A DNA stretch of 64,000 bases from Micromonospora_J zhanjiangensis (GCF_042650605.1 NZ_JBHSBN010000003.1:124001-188000), one strand, 5' to 3'. Counted from the stretch's first letter, positions 7,876 to 15,998 are shown. The notes: generated by a model not told the origin, from the letters alone. Program-made: numbers and translations.

Positions 7876-8805
7876 GTGACCGACGATCATGCCGTACGAC
7901 CGGCCGCGTTGCGCCCCGGCGACGCGGTGATGCTGGTGTCGCCGTCCGGGCCGATCGGGCCCGAGCGGGTGGCCCGCGGCATCGAGCTGCTCACCGAGTG
8001 GGGCCTACGTCCCGTGCCCGCACCCAACGCGTACGCCCGGCGGGGTTACCTGGCCGGCGACGACGCGCTGCGGGTGGCCGACTTCGACGCGGCGTTCGCC
8101 GATCCGGAGATCCGCGGGATCCTCTGCACCCGGGGCGGCTACGGCGCCCAACGGATGGTCGACGCGATCGACATGGCCGCGGTACGCCGGGACCCGAAGG
8201 TGGTGGCCGGCTTCTCCGACATCACCGCGCTGCAGTTCGCCCTCTGGCGGGGCGCCCGGCTGGCCACCGTGCACGGCCCGGGCGCGGCCTGGCTGGACGA
8301 GCGCACCCCGGCGGCGTCCGCCGAGTCGCTGCGGGCGGCGCTGATGAGTCCGGAACCGGTGACGGTGCACCGGGTACCCACCGAGGACACCGCGTCGGTG
8401 GTGCTGCCCGGGGTGGCCGAGGGGCCGCTGCTGGGCGGGAACCTGTGCCTGGTCACCGCGTCGATCGGCACCCCGGACATGCCGGACCTGACCGGGGCGA
8501 TCCTGTTGCTGGAGGAGGTCGCGGAGCCGCCGTACAAGGTCGACCGCATGATCATGCAACTGCGTCGGGCGGGTCTGTTGGACCGGATCGCGGGTGTGGC
8601 GCTGGGCCAGTTCACCCGGTGCGCGGACGGCTGGCCGGTGACCGTGGTGGACGTGCTGTCCGAGCTGCTCGGCGGGCTGGGCGTACCGGTGCTGGGCGGG
8701 CTGCCGATCGGGCACGGGGTGGGCCAGCTCACCGTCCCGGTGGGCGTACCGGCCCGGCTCGACGCGAACGCCGGCACGCTGACCGTCCAGCCGGCGGTCC
8801 GCTGA
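7876..8805 (+). CDS. Peptidase S66 family LD-carboxypeptidase
   Basis: The 309-residue protein matches the LdcA/MccF (peptidase S66) family, which cleaves the L,D bond of murein tetrapeptides or detoxifies related compounds. The catalytic Ser is in GFSDITALQ (Ser114), the Glu in LLLEEVAEPPYKVDR (residues 213-214), and the His in PIGHGVGQ (His280). The N-terminal DAVMLVSPSGP motif and the TRGGYGAQRM loop are also typical. The start is a GTG at 7876, which puts the conserved LRPGD strand at the expected place. There is no signal peptide, so it acts in the cytosol, as expected for murein recycling. It is divergent from the amidotransferase gene. Confidence 0.93.
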   Translation: MTDDHAVRPAALRPGDAVMLVSPSGPIGPERVARGIELLTEWGLRPVPAPNAYARRGYLAGDDALRVADFDAAFADPEIRGILCTRGGYGAQRMVDAIDMAAVRRDPKVVAGFSDITALQFALWRGARLATVHGPGAAWLDERTPAASAESLRAALMSPEPVTVHRVPTEDTASVVLPGVAEGPLLGGNLCLVTASIGTPDMPDLTGAILLLEEVAEPPYKVDRMIMQLRRAGLLDRIAGVALGQFTRCADGWPVTVVDVLSELLGGLGVPVLGGLPIGHGVGQLTVPVGVPARLDANAGTLTVQPAVR

Positions 8806-8981
8806 GGCTGGCGTGAGCCACATCACCGCAAAGCACTCAAAAGCCGCATTACCGGCCGAGAGGCGGACGAAATCGCTGCCATTCTCAGGCAGGTGACAGG
8901 TTCCGCACGGCCGTTTTCCAGCCTGGTCGTGCAGGTTTCCCCCGGTCACGGACAGCAGGACCGACAACCCCAGGAGGATCG

Positions 8982-9929
8982 ATGGTCAGGCCGATCAACC
9001 GCAAGACCATGCTCGCCGGGCTCGCAGCGGCCGGCGTCCTGAGCGCCGGCATCGCCGCACCGACCCTGGCGTTCGGCGCCGACGCGACACCCGCCCCGTC
9101 GACGTCACCGTCCGGCTCGGCATCGGCGTCCGGCTCGGCGGCGACCGCCGGTGACCAGCGGGAGACCGCCTTCGCGGCGGCGCTGGCCAAGGAGCTGGGC
9201 GTGCCGCAGGAGAAGGTCACCGCCGCCCTGCGGAAGCTGCGCGAGCAGCGCCAGGCGGACCACAAGGCACAGCAGGACAAGACCGCGGCCGACCGGGAGG
9301 CCGCGCTCAAGCAGCGGCTGGACCGGGCCGTCAAGGACGGCAAGCTCACCCAGCAGCAGGCGGACGCGATCACCAAGGCGGTCAAGGCCGGCGTCCTGCC
9401 GGGCGCAGGGTGGTTGGGCCGCGGCCCGGCCGGCGGCCCCGGCTGGGCCGGCAAGCCCGGCGGCCCCGGCCAGGGCAGCGGTCCCGGCACGGCCGGCGGC
9501 TGGCACGGTCACCGCGCCGGAGGCGGGACGGACCAGCACCGCGCCGGAGGCGGGACGGACCAGCACCGCGCCGGAGGCGGGACGGACCAGGACCGGGACG
9601 GCACGGGCCGGGCCGACAAGGACAAGGCCGGCGGGCACCGGCAGGACGGGTTCGCTGCGGCACTGGCCAAGGAACTGGGCGTGCCGACCGAGAAGGTCAC
9701 CACCGCCCTGCACAAGGTGCGCGCCGAGCACAAGAAGGCCGGGCACGAGAAGGACGGCAAGGACGCCGGTAAGCCCAAGCCGGCCGACCGGGCCGACCGC
9801 CAGGCGCAGCTCAAGCAGCGGCTGGACCAGGCCGTCAAGGACGGCAAGCTCACCCAGGCCGACGAGGACGCCATCCTGAAGGCGTTCGCCGACCACGCCC
9901 TCGGCGGCCCCGGCAAGCCGGGTCGCTGA
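8982..9929 (+). CDS. Secreted repeat protein with duplicated ALAKELGV domain
   Basis: The 315-residue protein has a clear signal peptide (MLAGLAAAGVLSAGIAAPTLAFGA). It then carries two copies of a charged helical unit: FAAALAKELGVPQEKVTAAL at about residue 57 and FAAALAKELGVPTEKVTTAL at about 223, each followed by LKQRLDRAVKDGKLTQ. The copies are separated by a Gly/His-rich linker with a 9-residue repeat (RAGGGTDQH) present three times. The unit resembles repeats in other secreted actinobacterial proteins of unknown function. The ribosome binding site is AGGAGG. The gene is flanked by convergent or divergent neighbours and stands alone. Function unknown; a cell-surface or matrix role is inference. 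Confidence 0.85.
   Translation: MVRPINRKTMLAGLAAAGVLSAGIAAPTLAFGADATPAPSTSPSGSASASGSAATAGDQRETAFAAALAKELGVPQEKVTAALRKLREQRQADHKAQQDKTAADREAALKQRLDRAVKDGKLTQQQADAITKAVKAGVLPGAGWLGRGPAGGPGWAGKPGGPGQGSGPGTAGGWHGHRAGGGTDQHRAGGGTDQHRAGGGTDQDRDGTGRADKDKAGGHRQDGFAAALAKELGVPTEKVTTALHKVRAEHKKAGHEKDGKDAGKPKPADRADRQAQLKQRLDQAVKDGKLTQADEDAILKAFADHALGGPGKPGR
9512..9590 (+). repeat. 27-bp in-frame tandem repeat, three copies
   Basis: Three nearly identical 27-nt units encode RAGGGTDQH, RAGGGTDQH and RAGGGTDQD inside the linker of the secreted repeat protein. Exact identity of the first two units at DNA level suggests recent slippage expansion. The array sits between the two duplicated helical domains. Confidence 0.9.
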
Positions 9930-10027
9930 CCCGGACCGGGCACCGGCGGTGACGGCCCGCAGCCTGCCGCCGGTGCCCGCAACCCCCCACCGACCCTCGC
10001 CACCCAACGCCCTCCACCCCATCCCGA

Positions 10028-10085
10028 CCCGACAATGTCGGGGACTTTGCTGCATCCCGCCGCGTCGTTACAGCAATGTCGGGGA
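10028..10085. repeat. Short direct repeat and palindrome between convergent genes
   Basis: CAATGTCGGGGA occurs at 10033-10044 and again at 10074-10085, 41 nt apart, each followed by a TGCTGC motif. The first copy is also part of a palindrome CCCGACA-A-TGTCGGG (10028-10042) that could form a hairpin. The position between the stop codons of the secreted repeat protein and the Eis-like gene fits a terminator or a small dispersed intergenic repeat. Confidence 0.5.
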
Positions 10086-10139
10086 AACTGCTGCTTCCTC
10101 CCGGCAGGGCGGCGCGGGGCACGGGCAGCGCGGGGTCGG

Positions 10140-11345
10140 TCAGAAGTAGTCGAGGAGTTCGGCGCGGGGGCCGGCGGCGAGCAGGTCCAGCGCGGTCGGG
10201 TCGGCGCCGGCACCGGCCTCGGCCAGACCGGCCGCGAGCACCGCGGCGGCATCGGCCGCCCCGGTGTAAAGCAGGGCGAATCCGCGTACGGACAGCCGCA
10301 GCGGTACCTCGTCCGGCAACCGGCGCAGGGTCGCCGCCCCGTCGGCGAGGGTCAACCGCCAGGAGCCGCTGTTCCACGGTGCGATCGGGTCGTCCAGCCC
10401 GAAGTCGAGGCTTCCCGAGGCGTACCGTGGCCAGCCGCGACCCTCGACGGCCCGGACCACGTCGACGGGCCGGTGCATCCAGGTCTGTTGCCGGTGTTCG
10501 CGGGTGGCCTCGACCGGTAGCTGCGCGACGACCGCGTCGAAGGCCGGCGGGCGCAGTCGCAGGGTGGGCGCGACGCTGCGCCAGCTGGCCAGCACGCCGA
10601 TCAGTTCCCGCGCCGCGCCGGCGTCGGCGGCCTGGATGTCGTCGACGGTGAGCACCGCCCGGTGGTCGTAGCCCTCGCCACGTTCCCAGAGCGTGTAGCC
10701 GACCAGCCGGCCGTCCCGCTCGACCACGGTCAGCCCGTCGATGCCCTCCGGCAGGCCGTTGTCGGCGAGCCGGTCGAACCGGCCGCCGACCCGGGTGAGC
10801 AGCCCGCACCGGTGCCGCGCCAGTTCCGCGTACAGGTCGCGCACCGCCGGCAGGTCGGCCTTGTCGCCGGGCCGCACCCGGTAGCCCTCCGCCGGCCGGT
10901 GCCGGGCCAGCGCCGCGGTGGGCAGGTCGACGGTACGCAGCGAGCCGCCCACTTCCCACCCGCAGGACCGGTACGGCGCCGCCACGGTCGGGAACAGCGC
11001 GCTGACCGCGGCACCCCGTTCGCGGGCGCCGGCCAGCAGCGCGGTGAGCAGGGCCCGGGCCACGCCCCGACCGCGCGCCTCGGGCAGCACGGCCACGCCG
11101 CCGACGTCGGCCGCCACCAGCCGGCGGCCCGCCCACCACTGCTCGTCGTGCACGTCGATCGCCCGGCCGAGCAGTCGCCCGTCGGCGTCGAAGGCCCCGT
11201 ACCGGGTGATCACGCCCGGATGCGGGACGAGTGCGTCCTCGGGCGCGCTGGTCGCGGCCGAGCCGAAGGCCAGCCGGCCCAGGTCCCACGCCGCCGGTAG
11301 GTCGTCGACGGTCAGTTCCCGCACCTGGATCCCGGTGTCGCCCAT
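10140..11345 (-). CDS. Eis-like GNAT N-acetyltransferase
   Basis: The 401-residue protein follows the Eis layout: an N-terminal GNAT domain, a second GNAT-like domain, and a C-terminal sterol-carrier-like domain. The acetyl-CoA loop is visible as VGGVAVLPEARGRGVARALL (about residues 80-99). The ALFPTVAAPYRSCGWEVGG segment that follows is typical of Eis. The C-terminus (LRLSVRGFALLYTGAADAAAV) matches the SCP2-like end. M. tuberculosis Eis acetylates aminoglycosides and host proteins, but most actinobacterial homologues have unknown substrates. The ATG at 11345 is preceded by AGGG. It is a single gene, convergent with the secreted repeat protein. Confidence 0.88.
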   Translation of the reverse strand: MGDTGIQVRELTVDDLPAAWDLGRLAFGSAATSAPEDALVPHPGVITRYGAFDADGRLLGRAIDVHDEQWWAGRRLVAADVGGVAVLPEARGRGVARALLTALLAGARERGAAVSALFPTVAAPYRSCGWEVGGSLRTVDLPTAALARHRPAEGYRVRPGDKADLPAVRDLYAELARHRCGLLTRVGGRFDRLADNGLPEGIDGLTVVERDGRLVGYTLWERGEGYDHRAVLTVDDIQAADAGAARELIGVLASWRSVAPTLRLRPPAFDAVVAQLPVEATREHRQQTWMHRPVDVVRAVEGRGWPRYASGSLDFGLDDPIAPWNSGSWRLTLADGAATLRRLPDEVPLRLSVRGFALLYTGAADAAAVLAAGLAEAGAGADPTALDLLAAGPRAELLDYF

Positions 11346-11475
11346 CGGGCGACCCTAGGGCGCGCACCGGCCGACGGTCGAGTGGATTTCGCCGGCGGCC
11401 ACCTGGCCCGGCGCGACTTCCGGAAAAACCTCTGCTTGGCGAACGGGATGTTCTTCTGACAACCTGTACATCGAT

Positions 11476-11501
11476 GGTCATAAAAGTTCATACGTATGAC
11501 C
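11476..11501. promoter_or_regulatory. Palindromic operator candidate upstream of the CE1-CBM2 esterase
   Basis: Two overlapping dyads lie 50-75 nt before the esterase start. One is GGTCATA (11476-11482) paired with TATGACC (11495-11501). The other is a perfect 12-bp palindrome TCATACGTATGA at 11488-11499. The stretch is clearly more AT-rich than its surroundings. This is a plausible binding site for a substrate-responsive repressor controlling a secreted polysaccharide-degrading enzyme; the regulator is not identified in the window. Confidence 0.45.
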
Positions 11502-11550
11502 GAGTTGTCACCACCCCGAGGCAGGGTGCTCACCAGAAGGAGCCAAGCAG

Positions 11551-12861
11551 GTGAAACATAGGTACCTCCTATCGTCCATGGCGGCGGCGGTGGTTCTCCT
11601 CGTGGCCGTCGCCGGCACCGCGCTGAGCGGCGGCGCACCCGGGGCGGAGTTGGCCGCGGCGAACGGCACCCTCGCGGCGACCGCCGGTTGCGGCAAGGCC
11701 CCCACGCTCTCCAACGGCACGCGCACGATCTCCAGCGGCGGACAGAACCGCAGCTACATCCTGCGCATCCCGGACGGGTACGACCGGAACCACCCGTACC
11801 GGTTGGTCGTCGCCTTCCACTGGTTGAACGGCTCGGCCAACAACGTCGCCTCGGCCGGCTACTACGGACTCCAGCCGCTGTCGAACAACAGCACGATCTT
11901 CGTCGCGCCCCAGGGCATCGACGCCGGTTGGGCCAACACCAACAATCGGGACCTGACCCTCTTCGACGACATCCTCCGGCAGGTGGAGAACGACCTCTGC
12001 GTCGAGACGACCCAGCGGTTCGCGCTGGGCTGGAGCTACGGCGGCGCCATGAGCTACGCGGTGGCCTGCGCCCGGCCCACCATCGTGCGCGCGGTCACCG
12101 TCCTGTCCGGCGCGAACCTCAGCGGATGCAACCCCGGCACCCAACCGGTCGCCTACTTCGGGATCCACGGCACCCACGACAGCGTGCTGAACATCTCCAA
12201 CGGCCGGTCGCTGCGCGACACCTTCGTCCGGAACAACGGCTGCACGGCGCAGAGCCCGCGCGAGCCGGGCCAGAACAGCCTCACCCACATCACCACCGCC
12301 TACTCCGGCTGCCGGGCCGGTTACCCCGTGCAGTGGGCGGCGTTCGACGGCGACCACACCCCCAGCCCGGTGGACGGTTCCGGCAGCCCGAACGACTCCC
12401 GGACCTGGACGTCGGGTGAGATCTGGCGGTTCTTCTCGCAGTTCGACTCGACCACTCCGCCGACCACCGCACCGCCGACCACCACGCCGCCCACGACGGC
12501 GCCGCCGACCACCGCACCGCCCACGACGGCACCACCGACCACTCCGCCGCCCGGGCCGGGTGGCTGCGCCGCCACCTACCGCGCCGTCAACAGCTGGCCC
12601 GGTGGCTTCCAGGCCGAGGTCACCGTGACCAACACGTCCACCGGCACGATCAACGGCTGGACGGTACGGATGACCCTGGGCAACGGTCAGGCCATCAGCA
12701 GCGTCTGGAACGGGACCAACACCGGCACCACCGGCACCGTCAGCGTGAAGAACGCCGCCTACAACGGCACGCTGGCCGCCAACGGCACGACCACCTTCGG
12801 GTTCACCGCCACCGGTGACGGCTCCACCCCGCCGAGCAACGTCACCTGCACCAGCCCCTGA
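11551..12861 (+). CDS. Secreted CE1-type esterase (LpqC/PHB-depolymerase-like) with CBM2 domain
   Basis: The 436-residue exported enzyme has a signal peptide (about residues 1-33), an esterase domain (about 45-300), a Thr-Pro linker (PTTAPPTT repeats, about 302-332) and a C-terminal family 2 carbohydrate-binding module (about 335-436). The CBM2 starts at GCAATYRAVNSWPGGF and ends near VTCTSP, the usual disulfide pair. The catalytic Ser is in LGWSYGGAMS (Ser162), with His269 in FDGDHTPSP and an Asp in GTHDSV. The esterase belongs to the feruloyl/acetylxylan esterase-PHB depolymerase group, so it probably removes ester side chains from plant polysaccharides while the CBM2 anchors it to cellulose or xylan. 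Start is GTG with GGAG upstream. Confidence 0.92.
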   Translation: MKHRYLLSSMAAAVVLLVAVAGTALSGGAPGAELAAANGTLAATAGCGKAPTLSNGTRTISSGGQNRSYILRIPDGYDRNHPYRLVVAFHWLNGSANNVASAGYYGLQPLSNNSTIFVAPQGIDAGWANTNNRDLTLFDDILRQVENDLCVETTQRFALGWSYGGAMSYAVACARPTIVRAVTVLSGANLSGCNPGTQPVAYFGIHGTHDSVLNISNGRSLRDTFVRNNGCTAQSPREPGQNSLTHITTAYSGCRAGYPVQWAAFDGDHTPSPVDGSGSPNDSRTWTSGEIWRFFSQFDSTTPPTTAPPTTTPPTTAPPTTAPPTTAPPTTPPPGPGGCAATYRAVNSWPGGFQAEVTVTNTSTGTINGWTVRMTLGNGQAISSVWNGTNTGTTGTVSVKNAAYNGTLAANGTTTFGFTATGDGSTPPSNVTCTSP

Positions 12862-12874
12862 GTCCGATGAGGAC

Positions 12875-12908
12875 GGGCCCCGGGACCAGCCACCTGGTCC
12901 CGGGGCCC
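12875..12908. terminator. Bidirectional hairpin terminator
   Basis: A perfect 15-bp stem (GGGCCCCGGGACCAG at 12875-12889 with its complement at 12894-12908) closes a 4-nt loop. It sits exactly between the convergent esterase and lipase-like genes. There is no T-tract, as is common in actinobacteria. Confidence 0.8.
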
Positions 12909-12915
12909 CGCCGCC

Positions 12916-14118
12916 TCACGGAACGAACGTCACCTCCGGGAAGGCCCGGCTCGGACCGTCCAGCAGGTGCCCGCCCCGGTGCCGCAGGTGCAGATCGAAG
13001 AAGGCCAACGGGTACGCCTGCCCGATGCGTACCGCCCGGGCGGGGTCGAGGATGCCGATCCAGCCGCGCAACTCCTCGTCGCTCATCCCGATGACCCGGG
13101 CCAGTTGCGGCACCAGCCACTGGTTGTCCCCGTACGACGAGTGGACCGCGCCGGCGGCCTGGATGGTGCGCCGCCAGCCGCGCAGGTGCGACCAGAACTC
13201 GGCGACGGGCTCCGCATCCCGGGTGAACTCCGCGGTCATCAGCATGAACGGCCGGTCCAGGTCGGTGTCGGGCCGCGGCCCGGACTCCATCGGACCGTCG
13301 ATGCTCAGCCCGGCCCGGATCCGCCGGTCGGTGCCCATGGTCAGGGCGGTCGCGGTGCCGCCCTTGGACCAGCCGAACATGCCGATCCGTTCCAGGTCCA
13401 GGGCGGCGCCCAGCCCGGCCGGCAACGGCCGGTGGTCGACGTCGGGATTGCGCCCGGCGGCGAGATCGGTGACCCGGTCGAGGACGAACCGGACGTCCCG
13501 GCTGTAGGTCCACGGGGTGGACCCGTAGTCGAACTCCCGGACGGTGACCCGCCCGTCGGGAAACTCGCCGTACCCGTCGTACGTGTGGTCCACCGTGACC
13601 ACCACGTACCCGTGGCTGGCGAGTTCCTGCACCACGATGGTGGTGTCCGAACGGTGACTCCCCGCGCCGTGCGAGTACACCACCACCGGCAACCGCCGGC
13701 CGGTACGGCGTACCGGAGCGCCCTCGTGCCCGGCCGTCAGCGGCGCCGTCACGGCATCCGGGTCGAACCCGGCGGAGTCCAGCAGGGCGCGCATCGACGC
13801 GCCGGTCATCCACGGGGCGAGCGGGTAGCGCCGGACGTCCCGGGCGGGATACCAGACGCTGACCATCAGCTCGCGGTAGCGTCCCGGTCCGGCCAGCGGG
13901 TCCGGCTGGGACCGGTCGACCAGGTGCAGCGGCACCGTGCCCACCGGATACGGCCCGGTCGGCGCGGGCAGGCTGAGCCGGACCGGCCCCGCCTCGGCCG
14001 GTGCCGCCGACGCCCGGCCGGCAACCCCGAGCGGTACGCCGACCCCCACCGCCAGGGCCGCTCCGACCAGGCCCCGGCGGGTCATTCCTCGCCCGCCGAC
14101 AGGTATCGCGGTCGTCAT
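12916..14118 (-). CDS. Secreted alpha/beta hydrolase, PAF-acetylhydrolase/lipase-like
   Basis: The 400-residue protein begins with a twin-arginine-like leader (MTRRGLVGAALAVGVGVPLGVAGRASA after a short N-tail). It continues as an alpha/beta hydrolase of the platelet-activating-factor acetylhydrolase/bacterial lipase group. The nucleophile elbow is GMFGWSKGGT (Ser251) and the oxyanion strand is LPVVVYSHGAGSHRSDT. The His is probably in AGAVHSSYGD. The start at 14118 was chosen because GGGGGAGG sits 5 nt upstream; a longer frame to 14145 lacks this. The product is probably an exported esterase or lipase. It lies downstream of the winged-helix/membrane operon and has its own palindromic promoter region. 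Confidence 0.85.
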   Translation of the reverse strand: MTTAIPVGGRGMTRRGLVGAALAVGVGVPLGVAGRASAAPAEAGPVRLSLPAPTGPYPVGTVPLHLVDRSQPDPLAGPGRYRELMVSVWYPARDVRRYPLAPWMTGASMRALLDSAGFDPDAVTAPLTAGHEGAPVRRTGRRLPVVVYSHGAGSHRSDTTIVVQELASHGYVVVTVDHTYDGYGEFPDGRVTVREFDYGSTPWTYSRDVRFVLDRVTDLAAGRNPDVDHRPLPAGLGAALDLERIGMFGWSKGGTATALTMGTDRRIRAGLSIDGPMESGPRPDTDLDRPFMLMTAEFTRDAEPVAEFWSHLRGWRRTIQAAGAVHSSYGDNQWLVPQLARVIGMSDEELRGWIGILDPARAVRIGQAYPLAFFDLHLRHRGGHLLDGPSRAFPEVTFVP

Positions 14119-14177
14119 GGGTCCTCCCCCTTGTTCACCTGACACCGGGACCGGACGGGCCCGGACATTGACGTGTC

Positions 14178-14205
14178 AGAGTACTCTCTCAGTATATACA
14201 CTGAG
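14178..14205 (-). promoter_or_regulatory. Tandem palindromes in the hydrolase promoter
   Basis: AGAGTACTCT (14178-14187) is a perfect palindrome. It is followed directly by CTCAGT-ATATAC-ACTGAG (14188-14205), a second dyad. Read on the minus strand, the region contains TATACT, a good -10 box. This AT-rich block is the only one between the winged-helix gene and the hydrolase start, so it is the likely promoter and operator of the hydrolase. The adjacent winged-helix regulator is the obvious candidate ligand, by position only. Confidence 0.5.
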
Positions 14206-14262
14206 CGCATATCGGCAACGAGGTTCGACCGGCCCGGCACACCGGGCGGGTGCGGGTGTCGC

Positions 14263-14619
14263 CTACCGCCCGCTCGTCGTCTCGACGCGGGCGATGAGCC
14301 GCTTCAGTCGGGCTATCTCCTCGGCGAGCGCGGCACGCCCGGCCTCGGTCAGCACGATCCAGGTACGACCGCGCCGGCCGGCGTACCCCTTCTCCATCTC
14401 GATCAGACCCGCCTTCTCCAGGACGGCCAGGTGCTGGGAGAGATTGCCGGCGGTGAGTTCCAACTGGTCGCGCAGGAAGCCGAACTCAACCCGACGCGCC
14501 TCGTGGGCGATGGTGAGGACGCCGAGACGGACCCGCTGGTGCACCACGTCGTCGAGCCCGTTGACCGGGTGCGGGGATTCGGTCCGATCCGCCGCCGGCG
14601 GGTCGACGGGACCGGTCAC
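14263..14619 (-). CDS. Winged-helix DNA-binding regulator (HTH_34/MarR-like)
   Basis: The 118-residue protein is a small winged-helix transcription factor. HQRVRLGVLTIAHEARRVEF is followed by FLRDQLELTAGNLSQHLAVLEKAGLIEMEKG (recognition helix) and a wing GRRGRTWIVLTEAGRAAL. This matches the group annotated as winged-helix DNA-binding domain proteins that lack a ligand domain. It is translationally coupled to the upstream membrane protein gene: its ATG overlaps that gene's TGA (ATGA at 14616-14619). Such pairs usually autoregulate. It probably also acts on the palindromes at 14178-14205, by inference. Confidence 0.88.
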   Translation of the reverse strand: MTGPVDPPAADRTESPHPVNGLDDVVHQRVRLGVLTIAHEARRVEFGFLRDQLELTAGNLSQHLAVLEKAGLIEMEKGYAGRRGRTWIVLTEAGRAALAEEIARLKRLIARVETTSGR

Positions 14620-15326
14620 CGGGGTCGTCGCAGCCGCTGCGCCAGCCCGAAGCCCGCACTACCCGCCAGCAGCACGCCGCCCGCGATGGCCAGCATCGGC
14701 ACGAACTGCGACTCGCCGCCCCAGTGATCTCCCCAGCCGAAGTTGATCGGCACCAGCACCACCGCCAGGTATCCGAGGGTGAACAGCAGCAGCGCGACGT
14801 GCCGTTCCAGCCAGGCCAGCACGAGCAGGGCCACGCCGAACCCGCCGGCCGGATCGAGCAACCGGAACAGGACCAGGGCGGCGGCCGACGGATGGATCGT
14901 CTCCTGCGGGTCGGGGAGGATCCAGGCTCCGGCGCCGGCGTCGAGGACGACGAACAATCCGACCGACACCATGAGCCCGGTGACCACGTACGGCAGGACC
15001 CGGGCGTCCACTCCCCGGGCCCGGGCGACCCGCAGGTACCCACGGGCGATCAGGACGTATCCAAGGATCACCGCCACCAGCCAGTAGATCTTCGCGGCCA
15101 CGAAGGACACCTCGCACAGCTGACCGCCGTCGGCCATCGGGTGACAGTTGCTGACGACCGGGTCGCCGAACAGGTACACCGGGATCGCCCCGACCGTCAC
15201 CACGGCCAGCACCAGCAACGGCAACCAGGTCACCCGCTGGGCGAGACGCACCCGCTGCGCCAACTCGCGCACATCGGCCAGCAACCGGCGTGGGTCAGCG
15301 CCGGCGGGAACAGCACCTGAAGTCAT
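14616..15326 (-). CDS. Integral membrane protein of unknown function
   Basis: The 236-residue protein has about five or six hydrophobic segments: near residues 36-56, 80-98 (IYWLVAVILGYVLIA), 110-128, 145-165, 168-186 and a C-terminal one near 210-228. I see no catalytic or transporter motif. The first ~30 residues are a charged cytosolic tail. It is the first gene of a two-gene operon with the winged-helix regulator. Upstream, an AT-rich stretch with GTTT-N7-AAAC (15335-15349) could be the operon promoter/operator. Function cannot be assigned. Confidence 0.75.
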   Translation of the reverse strand: MTSGAVPAGADPRRLLADVRELAQRVRLAQRVTWLPLLVLAVVTVGAIPVYLFGDPVVSNCHPMADGGQLCEVSFVAAKIYWLVAVILGYVLIARGYLRVARARGVDARVLPYVVTGLMVSVGLFVVLDAGAGAWILPDPQETIHPSAAALVLFRLLDPAGGFGVALLVLAWLERHVALLLFTLGYLAVVLVPINFGWGDHWGGESQFVPMLAIAGGVLLAGSAGFGLAQRLRRPR

Positions 15327-15468
15327 GCCAATAGGTTTCCATTACAAACTGATTGCCGCAAGGGCCTGCCCAAGATCAGTCAGCGAGCCGCCACGTACGC
15401 CCCGACCGCGATCGGCGTCCGGCAGAGCCGGGTGATCGCGAGCGATGTCTGGCGCCGGACCAGGGGCG

Positions 15469-15726
15469 TTACCGGTCGCCGTAGTGGTACCGACAGGCGA
15501 CGATCTCGACGTCATCCTTGCTGATCCGATACACCAGCCGGTGTTCGCGATCGATCCGGCGGGACCAGAAGCCGGACAACTCTCCCCGGAGCGGCTCCGG
15601 CTTGCCGATACCCTCGTACCCGTTGCGCATCACGTCCGCGATGAGGTCGTTGATGCGCTTGACCAACTTCCGGTCCGTGTGGCTGAGGTACTGGCTCCCC
15701 GCCGTCGCGGTGAAGACCAGCCTCAC
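15469..15726 (-). CDS. yoeB: YoeB-type mRNA interferase toxin
   Basis: The 85-residue protein matches the Txe/YoeB family: VRLVFTATAGSQYL, LVKRINDLIADVMRNGYEGI, GKPEPLRGELSGFWSRRID, EHRLVYRI and C-terminal ACRYHYGDR. The conserved Glu-Pro-Leu, the Arg of the SRRID strand and the C-terminal His-Tyr are the residues used for ribosome-dependent mRNA cleavage in E. coli YoeB, and all are present. The start is GTG at 15726, overlapping the antitoxin stop (GTGA), the normal arrangement for translational coupling. The pair is isolated between unrelated genes, typical of a horizontally moved toxin-antitoxin cassette. Confidence 0.93.
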   Translation of the reverse strand: MRLVFTATAGSQYLSHTDRKLVKRINDLIADVMRNGYEGIGKPEPLRGELSGFWSRRIDREHRLVYRISKDDVEIVACRYHYGDR

Positions 15727-15998
15727 GCGACGTCCCGCACGGCCGCCGGGTCGATCAGATCCCGCTCGGTCGCGTCGCCCTGCTCCAGCTCCGCGATCGA
15801 TCGACGAAGAGCCGCGGCGTTGCTCGGGCTGCGCAGGAGGTACCCGGTCTCCTTCATCGACTCGTACTCGGCGAGCGGCAAGATCACCACTGGCTCGTGA
15901 CCCGACCGGGTCACCACCACTTCCTCCGCGTCGTTGACGACACTGTCGAGTTCGGCGGCCAGGTTCTGCCGTAGTTGGGTGAAGTTCACGGTTCGCAC
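15723..15998 (-). CDS. yefM: YefM/Phd-family antitoxin
   Basis: The 91-residue protein has the Phd/YefM N-terminal DNA-binding fold (VNFTQLRQNLAAELDSVVNDAEEVVVTR and HEPVVILPLAEYESMKET). Its C-terminal tail (SNAAALRRSIAELEQGDATERDLID) neutralises YoeB. The GTG at 15998 is preceded by GGAGG at 6 nt; an in-frame GTG three codons later is possible. It is the first gene of the operon, as expected for an autorepressing antitoxin. The AT-rich stretch at about 16005-16045 is the likely promoter/operator. Confidence 0.93.
   Translation of the reverse strand: MRTVNFTQLRQNLAAELDSVVNDAEEVVVTRSGHEPVVILPLAEYESMKETGYLLRSPSNAAALRRSIAELEQGDATERDLIDPAAVRDVA

Noticed and set aside
9512..9590. CRISPR-like repeat
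   Set aside because: The repeats are in frame inside a protein linker with no spacers.
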